Shown piece after piece: positions 18,900 to 29,100 of a stretch of DNA of 64,000 nt. Within the stretch, counting starts at the first letter, position 1; every line of letters begins with the position of its first letter. A model generated the notes under the pieces. That model made no database searches. It saw nothing but the letters and a program-made list of their open reading frames with translations, and was not told the DNA's origin. The stretch lies in the NCBI RefSeq assembly GCF_003013715.1, contig NC_072815.1, positions 992,001-1,056,000 of the forward strand. The letters run 5' to 3'. The stretch comes from Candidozyma auris (Eukaryota > Ascomycota > Pichiomycetes > Serinales > Metschnikowiaceae). The position numbers were made by a program, and so were the translations under genes.

Positions 18900-21698
18900 A
18901 TGCATTCGTGTCGTCTACGACTACCTAAGGCTTATACTTCTAGGCTCATCTCCTTTAAGGTTTCATTAAGGCTACACAATCGTTCTTTGGCCACCAAAGC
19001 TCTAAAAGAAGGCGAAATCCTTGAATCCGAACTCAATAAGCCTCAAGCGTGGGACAGAGGTGGCCAGACCAAAGAGGTTGCTCTCACGCCTCTTCTTTCG
19101 TCAATGAGACGTCTCATGGACGCCAACAAAGGATGTGTTTGTCTCATACAAGTGGGCAGCTTTTACGAGCTTTACTTCGAGCAAGCGACGCTTGTGGCGC
19201 CCAAATTAGGGATCAAAGTGGCAGTCAAGAGAACAAACAACCATAGCGTGCCCATGGCAGGGTTCCCAGTAGGTCACTTAAACAAATTCGTGAAAATGTT
19301 GGTGCATGATCTCCAAGTGAATGTGGCGGTCATTGACCAGTATGTGTCCAAAACGGAATCGATTATGCACAGAAAAGTGTCTCGGATAGTCTCTCCAGGG
19401 ACACTTGTGGATGAGAGTTTCCTCAACTTTTTCAAAAACAATTACCTTGTAGCGATATATCTTCCTCCGCAGGCCGCACAAGGACCTAACCCAGATTTGC
19501 CGGTGGGGATTCTGTGGATCGATATTTCTGTGGGGGAGTTCCACGTTCAGGAAACTACCATGGGCGAGTTGGCCTCCGATCTCAACCGAGTGGGCCCCAG
19601 CGAAGTCATTCTACAGAAGGACTGGCAGAACGAGAAAGGCGTGATGGAATGGGTTTCAGAAATGGGAAATCTACAGAAGTATTTTGTGCACTACCATAAA
19701 ACAACCTACGGGGACTATAAAGTGCAGTTGAAGTCGACTTTGCAGTCGATTCGAAAGAAACTTGAAAGCTTCACTGTTCGTGAGGAGGCCGCCATGAACA
19801 TGGTGCTATCTTACGTTAATGTGAATTTACCAGATCGTCCATTGCTGCTTGACGTGCCTCAGCAGTACTACAGCAGCAAGTATCTCCATATGGACTCAAG
19901 GACTCGTGATGCCTTGGAGCTCACGGAGCGCCTGAGCAGCGGGCTGAACTCTACAGTGGGTACTCTTCTTAACACCATTAAACAGACTGTCACCCCTTCT
20001 GGAACAAGACTTTTGACGCAGTGGATCAAGCTGCCGATTCTCGACGTGGAGGAGCTTCGATTCAGACAGGACTTCGTGCAGATATTTCATGATTATCTGT
20101 CCCTTACGATGCGGATAAGACATCAACTAACGAGAGTAGGTGATCCAGTGAGGTCTTTACAAAAATTAGCCTTGAAGGCTGGCCCTCCAGTGACCCATCT
20201 TCTTGCCATAGGTGAGGGTTTGGCGGAGCTTGAAAAGCTTAAAGAGATTCTTGTGGATCACTGTAAGCAAGATGAAGATGATAACCTTCTTAGATTTTTG
20301 AGCGACTTCGAAGTCCCTTGTGACATTGCCGAGAACATCTTGCACACGCTCTATACTGACCCTGTTCTTATTAACTCCCGAGAAATGGCCGAAAGGGAGG
20401 AGTCAGAGCTGTTAAGTGAGCTGTTGCTGTCGAATCAAACAGAGGTTGATGATTATATGAATCAAGCGTCAGAGAAAGGGGGCGACAATGAGCAATTTGT
20501 GTTCAACGTTAAGAGAGATCACGACCCACAGCTAAGCGAACTACACGACAAGTTAGATGCGCTACAGAAAAAGGAAAACGAACTTTTGGTTAGGATCAAA
20601 AAGACCGTGGCTGATGTGGACCCAAAGGCAACCGTCACCAAGAAAGATCAGGCTGGCCGATTTCTTGACGTGATACACATATCTTGCAGGCTGAGGATGT
20701 CCAACGACATTGCCAAGTATCTCGATAAGAATGGAGAGATTCGTGAGAAGAGGAAGACTAGCTTGATATACAAGCCACTTGAATGGTCAAACTTACAAGA
20801 GCTGCGCAACTTCGTCATACACAAAATTAACCAGATGGAGAATGCCATCATAGAAGAGCTCAAAAACAAAGTTCTTGAAAAAACTCTCACGATACGCAAA
20901 GTTAGCAAGTTAGCGGACTTTATTGACATCACTTCCTCGTTTGCCATTTTGAGCAAAGAAAATAACCTTGTTCGTCCAAAATTTGTTAAGTCAAATTCGT
21001 TGAACATAACAGAAGGTAGGCATCCTGTGGTTGAACTCGGGCTCAGATTAAATGGCGAAATGTTCACTCCAAATTCCACTACACTTGGATCAGACGGAAG
21101 TCTTTGGGTGATTACAGGGCCCAATATGGGCGGTAAGAGCACATTTCTTCGTCAAAATGCTTTGATTGTGATAATGGCTCAAATTGGTTGCTTTGTTCCA
21201 GCTACTAAAGCCAGCATCGGAATTGTTGATCGCATATTTACAAGAATTGGCGCCTCCGATGACATTTTCTCTGATCTAAGCACCTTCATGGTCGAAATGA
21301 TAGAGACAAGCAATTTGTTAAGCAATGCCACCTCAAGATCCCTCGCTATAGTGGATGAGATCGGTAGAGGTACGAGTGGCAAAGAAGGCCTTGCAATTTC
21401 ATACGCTGCTCTTCTCAGCTTACTACAAAAGAATAAGTGTCGTACACTTTTCGCAACACATTTTGGCCTAGAGCTCAAAAAACTCTTGGACGCCGACAAA
21501 ATTCCACAGTCAAGTTTGCGTTACTACCGCACAAAAGTTCGCAAAACAGGTGGTAGCGAAGTTATCAAAATTGACCACTCGCTCGAACCTGGTCTAAGTG
21601 AGAGATCCTACGCTTTGGAAGTTGCAAAGCTTGCTGGCTTTCCTGATCATTCATTAAAACATGCAGAAAGGGCTCTAAGATTATTGAGCGAGCCATGA
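18900..21698 (+). CDS. MSH1: Mitochondrial DNA mismatch-binding MutS homolog
   Basis: Msh1 maintains mitochondrial DNA. 932 residues (S. cerevisiae 959). The first ~35 residues are Arg/Ser/Leu-rich without acids, a matrix-targeting presequence. The MutS mismatch-recognition domain begins near residue 70 and includes the GSFYELYFEQA segment, the phenylalanine-bearing motif that contacts mismatches. The connector and lever/clamp regions follow. The ATPase has Walker A GPNMGGKS at 740-747, VDEIGRGTSGKE at about 818-829 and a TLFATHFGLEL motif. The stop lies only 11 bp from the stop of the convergent NAF1, so 3' UTRs must overlap. Confidence 0.95.
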   Translation: MHSCRLRLPKAYTSRLISFKVSLRLHNRSLATKALKEGEILESELNKPQAWDRGGQTKEVALTPLLSSMRRLMDANKGCVCLIQVGSFYELYFEQATLVAPKLGIKVAVKRTNNHSVPMAGFPVGHLNKFVKMLVHDLQVNVAVIDQYVSKTESIMHRKVSRIVSPGTLVDESFLNFFKNNYLVAIYLPPQAAQGPNPDLPVGILWIDISVGEFHVQETTMGELASDLNRVGPSEVILQKDWQNEKGVMEWVSEMGNLQKYFVHYHKTTYGDYKVQLKSTLQSIRKKLESFTVREEAAMNMVLSYVNVNLPDRPLLLDVPQQYYSSKYLHMDSRTRDALELTERLSSGLNSTVGTLLNTIKQTVTPSGTRLLTQWIKLPILDVEELRFRQDFVQIFHDYLSLTMRIRHQLTRVGDPVRSLQKLALKAGPPVTHLLAIGEGLAELEKLKEILVDHCKQDEDDNLLRFLSDFEVPCDIAENILHTLYTDPVLINSREMAEREESELLSELLLSNQTEVDDYMNQASEKGGDNEQFVFNVKRDHDPQLSELHDKLDALQKKENELLVRIKKTVADVDPKATVTKKDQAGRFLDVIHISCRLRMSNDIAKYLDKNGEIREKRKTSLIYKPLEWSNLQELRNFVIHKINQMENAIIEELKNKVLEKTLTIRKVSKLADFIDITSSFAILSKENNLVRPKFVKSNSLNITEGRHPVVELGLRLNGEMFTPNSTTLGSDGSLWVITGPNMGGKSTFLRQNALIVIMAQIGCFVPATKASIGIVDRIFTRIGASDDIFSDLSTFMVEMIETSNLLSNATSRSLAIVDEIGRGTSGKEGLAISYAALLSLLQKNKCRTLFATHFGLELKKLLDADKIPQSSLRYYRTKVRKTGGSEVIKIDHSLEPGLSERSYALEVAKLAGFPDHSLKHAERALRLLSEP

Positions 21699-21709
21699 TA
21701 TTGTACATA

Positions 21710-23539
21710 CTAAGAACTGGGGCCCTGAGGCTGATGCTGATTATGCTGATTTTGGTCTTGCTGGTTTAGCTGATTAGACACAAGTGCATGAAGCTGATAT
21801 AATGCACCATTTTGATGTGGTGGGGGCGCCCGTTGCACTTGTGGTTGCTGGACGGGATGTTGCATTTGGTACCCGGTCGACTGCTGTTGGTATGCTTGCT
21901 GATAAGCGTTTTGTGGTGGGGGATACGGCTGTGGTGACTGTGTGCTTTGGGGCACTTGTGGCCAATACGGCAGTCCATAGCCATACCCTGTTTGGATTTG
22001 TGTTTGTTGCACTTGAGCAGCCTGTGGCATCATTGGTGGCGGGTATGTACTCTGATAAGGGTTGAACTGTGCATTATTGGCAAATGACTGTTCAACACTG
22101 CTGAATGGAACACCATAAGGATTCTGGGAGTTGTACACATTTTGTTGTACTATTGGCTGCAGAGCGTACGAGGTCCAAGAAGTACTTGTTTCTTGTCTGG
22201 GGGGCGGGTTACCTTGTGGTACTTTAGGAAGGCCGACCCGATTAGTTTCATTGGGGGCGAATCCGTACGACGTGAAAGTCTTTTGTTCGGACTTTGGGTT
22301 TGTGTGAGGTTTCTTCAACTCTGGTCCCTCCTTTGACTCTTTAGACTTCTTCTTTTTCTTTTTACGCGCCTGTTTAGCAGCCAATTCCTGCTCATCATCA
22401 GAGAACTCTTGCTCTTCTTCTGGAAGTTCCTCGTCGTGACAGTTGCTAGCGTCAGTACCCTTGAGCTTTTTGATAGAGTCGGTGTATATAAATTGAGACT
22501 CGGGAACAACATAAAAAACCTTTTCTCCCTTTCTATCCTTGATTTTGGCGAAAGCCTCCTCCGAATCGAATTTGACTCTGTAGTAGGGCGCTTGCAATTT
22601 TCCGAATGTCTCAAAAAGAGGACCAAGAACTTCTTTATTCTCAAAACACAACACCGAGTTCTCTTTTAGGACACGGAACTCTCCAGAAACATTAGCTTTG
22701 ATTATAGCGTTGCGCTCAACCAACGAGCTGAGGTTCCCCACATACTCTAGCGGAGCGTTGTCTGGAACTTTGTAATCTTCAGGAAGCGCGTAGGCTTCTT
22801 CCTCCTGTTCATTTTTGGACACAATAGGACCACCAGACGACTCTTCTTCTTCAAGATCATCGTCAACATCAACCTTTTCTTCGGCGCTATCTGAAGAGCT
22901 GGTATCGGAATCAGAATCAGAATCAGAAGACGAGTCAGAGTCTGAATCAGAGCTTGAGTCAGAATCGCTGGAGGAACCCTGAATGCTTATCTCCTCATCT
23001 GAAAACTGCTTGACTTCTTCCTGATTCAGCATGAATTCCTGAACCCTTTTTTCGTGCTCTTTGTCAGCATCTTCGGCAGTTTGAACCTCAGACAATTGCT
23101 CTTGCTCCTTATCATCGGCATTTTGTGTTTCAGAAGAACAGTTCTTGTCTGTCAGACTCTCTTCGTCTCGAGGTGCCTCTTTGTGAAAGATCTCCTTTTC
23201 CTTGGAGTCATCTTCCTTTTTGGGGATCTCCTCATCTTTGAGACATTCCTCTTTAAAGTTCTCTTTTTTCATAGACTCATCCAGTATCTTTGCATCTATT
23301 GGCACAGTATCAATGCTGCTGACATTGTTGGGGCCCAAGGCCTTAGACTCCTCGACCTTAGAAGAAGCTTGAGCGCCTTCCTTACAGTCGTCCTTCTCAG
23401 TCTCGTCAGCTGATCCATTGTCTTTTGCAGTGTGATTTATCGATTCGTTTGTAGCTTCTTTAGAAGCGACCTGAGTCGGATCACTAACATCCACAGAATT
23501 GGTATCCTCTATAGGCTCCTCTATAGGCTCAGCATTCAT
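21710..23539 (-). CDS. NAF1: H/ACA snoRNP assembly factor Naf1
   Basis: Naf1 loads H/ACA core proteins on nascent snoRNAs and telomerase-type RNAs and is later replaced by Gar1. 609 residues. The N-terminal 250 residues are acidic, with runs of alternating Ser/Asp near 195-215. A Gar1-like beta-barrel follows (LEYVGNLSSLVERNAIIKA to VFYVVPESQFIYTDS, about 265-355). A Lys-rich nuclear-type cluster (ARKKKKKKSKES) comes next. The last ~200 residues are Pro/Gln/Tyr-rich and disordered, as in yeast Naf1. Two recurrent motif copies lie at 23931-23970, about 400 bp upstream. Confidence 0.93.
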   Translation of the reverse strand: MNAEPIEEPIEDTNSVDVSDPTQVASKEATNESINHTAKDNGSADETEKDDCKEGAQASSKVEESKALGPNNVSSIDTVPIDAKILDESMKKENFKEECLKDEEIPKKEDDSKEKEIFHKEAPRDEESLTDKNCSSETQNADDKEQEQLSEVQTAEDADKEHEKRVQEFMLNQEEVKQFSDEEISIQGSSSDSDSSSDSDSDSSSDSDSDSDTSSSDSAEEKVDVDDDLEEEESSGGPIVSKNEQEEEAYALPEDYKVPDNAPLEYVGNLSSLVERNAIIKANVSGEFRVLKENSVLCFENKEVLGPLFETFGKLQAPYYRVKFDSEEAFAKIKDRKGEKVFYVVPESQFIYTDSIKKLKGTDASNCHDEELPEEEQEFSDDEQELAAKQARKKKKKKSKESKEGPELKKPHTNPKSEQKTFTSYGFAPNETNRVGLPKVPQGNPPPRQETSTSWTSYALQPIVQQNVYNSQNPYGVPFSSVEQSFANNAQFNPYQSTYPPPMMPQAAQVQQTQIQTGYGYGLPYWPQVPQSTQSPQPYPPPQNAYQQAYQQQSTGYQMQHPVQQPQVQRAPPPHQNGALYQLHALVSNQLNQQDQNQHNQHQPQGPSS

Positions 23540-25135
23540 AGTAAAGCAGAAGCCAGAGGTGATAGACGTTATGCGATGAGGTTGATGAGCCCCGCTTAAC
23601 TAGTATGGCATAGATGCAGGCACTGGTCAAGACAACAACAACTACAACAAGGACTTGGTGACACTCGCCGTGAAATCTGTTCACTAAAGCTCAACTATAA
23701 AAACTCAGTGGATTCTACTTTGTCAAAAGTTTTCGCTTTTGATTGTCTCAACTATTTCTGATCGTCAGTTCTCACACTCTCCAGTAGACAGCTTTATCAC
23801 AGACAACAGCAAATGCCGAACTCATTCTTTTCTCACCCAGAAATTTAACCGTCCAAAAACAATCATCATGATATACGAAAATCTCTTCGTTTACCAGGGT
23901 GAGCAGTTGGATCTTAGTGGTTGCCAGAAATGACTGCGAAAAGAGACCTTGCTGGCAATGGCTGCGAAAAGTAACTGAGCCAGCACTAAAGCCTCGAAAC
24001 ACCTTCACTCACAGATAACGCAACTCGAGAGATCCACTGACGTCATTCGATAAAGTTGCTCTTGTCGTTGGCGAAGGCGAAAAATGTCGAAAATGTCGAA
24101 ATTTTTTGGGCATGGTCACTTGTAAATCTAAGTGTTCCAACCAATGCTGATGTAGTTCAGATTATACTATGCCACTCAATCAAAGATGACCAATACGGAC
24201 AAGCAAGAGACTAAAATCCATTGTTACAATTCTTCTCTCGTAGTAAGAACCGTTTTCTTCTGTACATGCGAGATAGAGCCCATGGAAGGCTGGCTGCGTA
24301 CAAAGAGACATCTCCATTCTCAAGCGCAAAAGCACCCTCTCAAGAACTGCTAATTGTTGCTTTAACAGGGGCATTTGTGACAGTGCCACATTCTCAATTG
24401 CTATGACGGCAGCGGCATTCCAGCAATAACCAGCAAGTGTGGATTGACGGAATGGTTTGCTGAATTCGTCAAGCACTGGGAAGAGCTGGGGCCACAGAAG
24501 TGAGGCGAGTGTTCAGCGTAGATCGCAGCAGAAGCCCAGCAGACTCATTTGAATGAGGAGTGATCTCTGGAGTCTACGTGAAGCTGCAAAACCCAAGAGG
24601 CCTGCGATCTTATACTTTTTCTTTGTTGCCTCTTTGCTCTGTTGCCTATCTTTAGTATAGATAGTGAGAAAGGTCAACAATCCATACAAACGGCTACAGA
24701 GAAGATCTGCGATCAGCACCTTCTACAGAAACAGTTCTTCGATCAGCACTTGTTAAACCGCTACATTCTCTACTCTGACTACCCTGAGTCTTGTCCTTTT
24801 CTGCCGCCTAGAGTCTCGCCCATCCATGCTTGGCAGAAACATGCCAGAATCCAGGGCCTGCCCTTTGCACCCATTCTTCACTCGCAGTCCCCCCAACCTA
24901 TCCTATTCCTGGAAAAACTACCAAGTGTAATTATCAACGAAAACCTCCTTTGCCTCTTCTGCCGCCTCAAACCTTCTACAAACCTGGAAACATCCAAATT
25001 TTCACACCCACATTTCCGTCCCACCTTCCTCCTACAGTCCTTTGTCTTTTTCGCTTGCAGTCTGCCGAGTGCCTGCGGGAGGCTTTCGCGGGTGCCATTG
25101 CATATGTCTGCCCAGCACTGGGTTGGCGCTCCCAG
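23540..25135. other. Long non-coding stretch: NAF1 promoter and distal SUN-gene promoter
   Basis: No supportable gene. It contains two recurrent motif copies close together: GACTGCGAAAA at 23932-23942 and GGCTGCGAAAA at 23960-23970. From about 24640 the plus strand becomes pyrimidine-rich. That creates long apparent open frames, one of 195 codons, which lack an upstream ATG and have no domain content, so I treat them as compositional artefacts of a long promoter or leader. Confidence 0.4.
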
Positions 25136-25146
25136 GACATATATAC
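25136..25146 (+). promoter_or_regulatory. Candidate TATA box for the SUN-family gene
   Basis: ACATATATACT lies about 135 bp before a GTATGT at 25271. It is the clearest TATA-like element in the 2.9 kb upstream of the SUN gene. If used, transcription would start near 25180-25230, implying a very long leader or a 5'-UTR intron. Confidence 0.35.
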
Positions 25147-25286
25147 TGGCCGCAGTCCCAGATCTTTTTTTTTCTGTTTCCCTCTCTTTATCGTTATCCC
25201 GGTTTAACCTGTCACTCCTTATTTCCTAGCGATCAATCCCTGCCCCCGGCAATTACGTTCCTTTCAATCGGTATGTACTAAGATTT

Positions 25287-25350
25287 TTGAGTTGGCCGTT
25301 GAGTTGGCCATTGAGTTGTGGCTATTGAGTGAGCCATTGAGTAGAATTGG
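25287..25350 (+). repeat. Short degenerate tandem repeat, 12-14 bp unit
   Basis: About five consecutive units beginning TTGAG: TTGAGTTGGCCG, TTGAGTTGGCCA, TTGAGTTGTGGCTA, TTGAGTGAGCCA, then a decayed copy. It lies just after the putative 5' splice site upstream of the SUN gene. No function is evident. Confidence 0.7.
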
Positions 25351-25738
25351 AAGAACCCTTACGGAGATATTAGGAGGACATTCGTCGCCATAGGCAAAAT
25401 ACAGCGTCGTTTCAGCAGTGCCAGAGAATTAGATGGGGTCATTCATCCAGAATCTGTTGGTCAGCTTCAATTCGTGTTTTGGGCTAGATAATGGTGAAAC
25501 GCTACAGACACTACACTGGTGCGTCCCCTCAGTTGGTTCAACAACGCACACCTTTCGAACGGGTGACCCGAGTGCTTCTTCCTGACGGATGACCGTAAGC
25601 AAACAACAACAACGACACTTTGCAAATCGTTTTGTGTTTTGTGTTGTGTGTGTGTTTCTGTTGCCTGTGTTATGAGAGGGTGCCTACGGCGCCAAGGACA
25701 AGGTTGTGTGGTCTCGCGGCTGCCTGCCCAGGCGCAAA

Positions 25739-25754
25739 GTGGCCTCGCGGCCAC
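25739..25754. repeat. GC-rich perfect hairpin/palindrome upstream of the SUN gene
   Basis: GTGGCCTCGCGGCCAC forms a 6-bp stem with a TCGC loop. A related CTCGCGGCTGC copy is 26 bp upstream, and the element CCTGCCCAGGCG is at 25723-25734. CCTGCCCAGGCA recurs upstream of the neighbouring permease at 29992-30003, which may indicate a shared regulator. Confidence 0.45.
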
Positions 25755-25887
25755 GGTGTAGTCTAAAAGCCAGGCCGGGTGCTTCTGTGGCAAATTGGCG
25801 TGTCGTACTGAGGTCTTACTCAGGCAATTGACATGGCTTTAGCTTACTTCAGCCACTAGACTCGAATACTTGGGGCTTCTTTCGGGA

Positions 25888-25936
25888 ACCAGCACTTTCG
25901 CACCCGCTCTCTTTGCAGTTGCAACCCAGCGGCTGG
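25888..25936. promoter_or_regulatory. Cluster of CCAGC elements (Ace2/Swi5-type) upstream of the SUN gene
   Basis: ACCAGC at 25888-25893 and a palindromic CCAGCGGCTGG at 25926-25936. CCAGC is the core recognised by the daughter-cell regulators Ace2/Swi5 in yeasts, which control cell-separation genes. A SUN-family gene fits such control, but the sites are short and would be inside the putative intron if that model is right. Confidence 0.3.
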
Positions 25937-26474
25937 CTCCTGCGACGGTTTGGAAACATCACCCCCTCTGGCGCGAAACACGCTTTTTTTCTGCCCACTG
26001 GACGCTTGTGCTCGCTTTTTTCTGGCTTTTTTTCCTGCCATCTGCTACCGCGCCCCGGTCTCTGCAGGCACTTTCTGCTGGACAACGTTCTTTTTCGGCA
26101 GACGCCTTGCCCTTCATGTCGGGTGCGCAGCGTTTGCGCATCTTTTGCTGCGTGTTTTGTTTACAGTCGCGGATTAGTTTGGGTGCAAAAAAAAACAGGC
26201 AACGGCTCCTTGCCGACTATGAGGGAACGAACCTTCAGACGGCAGCCGTATTGTCCCAGCTATAGCCTGCGACTTTTGTCTCATAACGCAAGGTTCATGT
26301 TGTCTGTGTCCCGCACCTTGCTATCTCGTGGCGTGGCCTCGTTTGCGCACCTTCTCGTGTTTTAAGCCTACACATCTTCCTTTGCATCAAGCCTATCTAT
26401 TTCTACCACTACTACAACTCAACCTTCAGCCAACTCACCCCAGTCTCTCCTTAACATCATACTAACAGCTAGCA

Positions 26475-27647
26475 ATGAAATTCGCTTCCGCTTCGATCGC
26501 CTCTTTGGCCCTCGCTTCTGCTGCCTTGGCCCTTCCGGCCTACAAGAGAGACGATGACTGCTCTACTACCCAGGTGCACGTCCATCACAAGCACAAGAGA
26601 GAAGTCGTCTACGAGTACGCCTACGTCACCGTGACTGTAAACGGCGCCGGCTCCATCCAGGGTGGTCCTTCCATCCAGACTAGCTCTCCCTCCACTTCGT
26701 CTTCGGACCAAGTGACTACCTCGTCTGTTTCCACTCAGACTCCTTCCTCGAGCCCTGCTGCTTCTTCAACAGGTGGTTCCTCCACTCTGTCGTCTTCCGG
26801 CTCCACTCCTTCCTCCGGTACCAACAACGGTATCTGGGGTGATCTTTCTGCCTACTCGGGCCCCTCCGGTGAGTTCCAGGACGGCACCATTTCCTGTGAC
26901 GACTTCCCCGTTGGTAACGGTGTGATTGCCCTTAATCACTTGGGCTTCGGTGGCTGGTCTGGTATTTACAACAGCGACACTTCCACCGGAGGCTCTTGTA
27001 AGGACGGTTCCTACTGCTCCTACGCTTGTCAGTCTGGTATGTCCAAGACCCAGTGGCCCTCCGACCAGCCATCCAACGGTGTTTCCGTCGGTGGTTTGTT
27101 GTGTAAGAACGGCAAGTTGTACAGAACCAACAAGAACACCAACCACTTGTGTGAGTGGGGTGAAGATAAGGCAATTGTCCAGAACAAATTGGGCAAGGAG
27201 GTGTCTATTTGCAGAACCGATTACCCTGGTACTGAGAACATGGTGATCCCAACTGTTGCTGAGGCTGGCAAGTCCATTGTGTTGACCACCGTTGACTCCG
27301 ACACTTACTACGAGTGGCAGGGTAAGTCCACTTCTGCTCAGTACTACGTCAACAACGCTGGCGTGAGCTACCAGGATGGCTGTTTGTGGGGTTCTGCCGG
27401 TTCTGGTGTTGGTAACTGGGCTCCTTTGAACATTGGCGCTGGCTACACCAACGGTATCGCATACCTTTCTTTGATTCCAAACCCCAACAACAGGGACTCT
27501 GCCAACTTCCGTGTCAAGATTGTTGCTGACGACAACTCCGTTGTCAACGGCAACTGTGTTTACGAGAACGGTAAGTACAATGGTGACGGCACTGATGGCT
27601 GTACTGTTGCAGTCACCTCTGGCCGTGCCAAGTTCGTGTTCTACTGA
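26475..27647 (+). CDS. SIM1/SUN41: SUN-family secreted cell-wall protein (beta-glucan associated, Sim1/Sun41 type)
   Basis: SUN proteins (GH132 family) act in cell-wall remodelling and daughter-cell separation. 390 residues. A signal peptide (about 1-20) is followed by Kex2-type KR sites at 24-25 and 41-42. Between and after them come a His/Lys-rich HVHHKHKR motif and the conserved [13 protein letters not shown] segment. A Ser/Thr-rich, probably heavily O-mannosylated spacer covers about 60-115. The C-terminal SUN domain contains the exact family cysteine signature C-X5-C-X3-C-X24-C (beginning CKDGSYC). Codon use is strongly biased towards preferred codons, indicating high expression. Which paralog (SIM1 or SUN41) cannot be decided by eye. 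The gene is isolated by ~2.9-kb non-coding flanks. Confidence 0.93.
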   Translation: MKFASASIASLALASAALALPAYKRDDDCSTTQVHVHHKHKREVVYEYAYVTVTVNGAGSIQGGPSIQTSSPSTSSSDQVTTSSVSTQTPSSSPAASSTGGSSTLSSSGSTPSSGTNNGIWGDLSAYSGPSGEFQDGTISCDDFPVGNGVIALNHLGFGGWSGIYNSDTSTGGSCKDGSYCSYACQSGMSKTQWPSDQPSNGVSVGGLLCKNGKLYRTNKNTNHLCEWGEDKAIVQNKLGKEVSICRTDYPGTENMVIPTVAEAGKSIVLTTVDSDTYYEWQGKSTSAQYYVNNAGVSYQDGCLWGSAGSGVGNWAPLNIGAGYTNGIAYLSLIPNPNNRDSANFRVKIVADDNSVVNGNCVYENGKYNGDGTDGCTVAVTSGRAKFVFY

Positions 27648-29100
27648 TTACCCATATTGTCTTATGTTGAATTGATAGTTTAAAATTAGTCGAGTCGTAG
27701 GTCCCAATTGTCTGAAGACAAGCTAAGTAGGCTTAAATATCACGATAATCTGTTTTAGATACAATACACTGAGCAAGGGCCCATTTGGTTTGAAGATAAG
27801 TAGAGCTTGTGAACCCAATGTCAGCGCCTACAATCGTGCTCTTGTGATGGATTATCTGGCCAATGTATTGCTACTGTTGTTCACGGAAGATGTTTCATAC
27901 AGTTAATGTTACCTTTCTCATCTAATTGATTTGTTCACCCAAAAGCAGTAGTATAATAGATTGCTATGATTGCACTAAACTATAAAAAAAAAAAAAAAAA
28001 AAAAAAAAGAGAACGATTAAAATAAAGAGGTACTTTATTCTTCAATTATGAAGAATGAGCGAAAGGATGCTCTGAAGTCCATTAATGGAGCGCCGGACCA
28101 TGTATCACAATTGCCATCAATCCGACCAAAATGATTCCTTTCCACTTACTATTTTTCATATATGAAAATTCCGGATCAAAAATCACAGTTGACTCGTTCT
28201 CGCTCATTTCCGGGAAGTACTACCTGCTCAACTCACCACAACTGAAAAACCTCCACATGCAACCAACGCCGAGTCTTTCAACAAAACCAGAAAAAGCAAC
28301 GAAAAAAAAATTCATCATTAACCTCGCTTAAGTGATTTTGCCATACTGCCTCGACCAAATCCCCACTACTCCCCTCGTCACAGCGAACTCGCTTTCTCTT
28401 CCCTTTAGCATTGGTGCGGAAGTGGAATTTGTAGGCGGTAGAAATGGCTGCAAAATTTCACGTCTCTCGGGACATCGAAAGGACGCAACGTTCAATATCA
28501 TTTATTACGACTGAGCAGGTCTCTTCGGCCTCGGCCTTCTCGGCCCCGAGTTCCATTAAAGTAACACGTCGAAAACAGTAATCATGACCAAACCAAAGGC
28601 AAGCCAGTGCGTTGGCAGGGAAAGAGCTCGACGTCGACGTCATCGCTGTAGAATCAGGAGGCTATTGTCAGCGAGAGGTCAATTGCGGGAACTCAAAGAG
28701 AACAGTTGTTTTCCCGGGAGACCGTGCCTCGAGAATCAGTTGTGATTAGCGGTCCGTGTCCAAATAGGCAAGTACCCAGATCAGTGTCAATGATAGTCGT
28801 AGATTAAATCATAGAGAAAGTCAGCTTAATCTAATCTATAAACACACACTTCTAGCCTAAGCCGCTGGCAATTTCATCCACTGAATCAAGGTTGTGGAAT
28901 CGATCATAATTGCGGCTACTACAAATGATCAACCTTTGTGTCACTACGGCCATCAAAAGCCATCTGAGACCTGTAGTCAACTAACACTAGAAATGCACCA
29001 CACTGGTTCCAAAAATACCCCTGCGATGCCCTCTCACCAAGACCACTACTCCTCCTTAATCGCTGCGGCTACGAGCGTTATGGCTTTAGGGGATGCCAAA
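27648..29100. other. SUN-gene 3' flank and distal permease upstream region
   Basis: No gene is supportable. It includes a 25-adenine run (27984-28008) and one recurrent motif copy, ATGGCTGCAAAAT, at 28445-28456. That copy is preceded by GGTGCGGAA, as is the tandem copy at 3921. A small TCGGCC-rich stretch lies near 28524-28545. Short frames here have no recognisable domains. Confidence 0.4.
27984..28008 (+). repeat. Poly(A) homopolymer run (25 nt)
   Basis: Uninterrupted adenines directly after TAT, about 340 bp past the SUN stop codon. The length is likely variable between isolates and error-prone in assemblies. Confidence 0.95.

Larger units (their letters stand above)
25271..26472 (+). other. 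Putative 5'-UTR intron of the SUN-family gene (1202 nt)
   Basis: GTATGT at 25271-25276 is the only such site I found on the plus strand of this upstream region. A perfect TACTAAC at 26460-26466 is followed by AG at 26471-26472, two bases before the ATG at 26475. The branch-to-AG spacing (7 nt) matches that of the confirmed introns in this window (6-8 nt). This is an inference: no coding frame tests it, and the alternative is an unspliced long leader with promoter elements inside it. Confidence 0.4.

Noticed and set aside
24642..25229. 195-codon plus-strand open frame upstream of the SUN gene
   Set aside because: It begins at a non-ATG codon with no ATG until near its end, has no recognisable domain and lies in pyrimidine-rich DNA where stops are rare.
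25870..26365. Overlapping 131- and 150-codon frames just upstream of the SUN gene
   Set aside because: No ATG near their starts and no family resemblance; the composition is T/C-rich leader or intron-like sequence.
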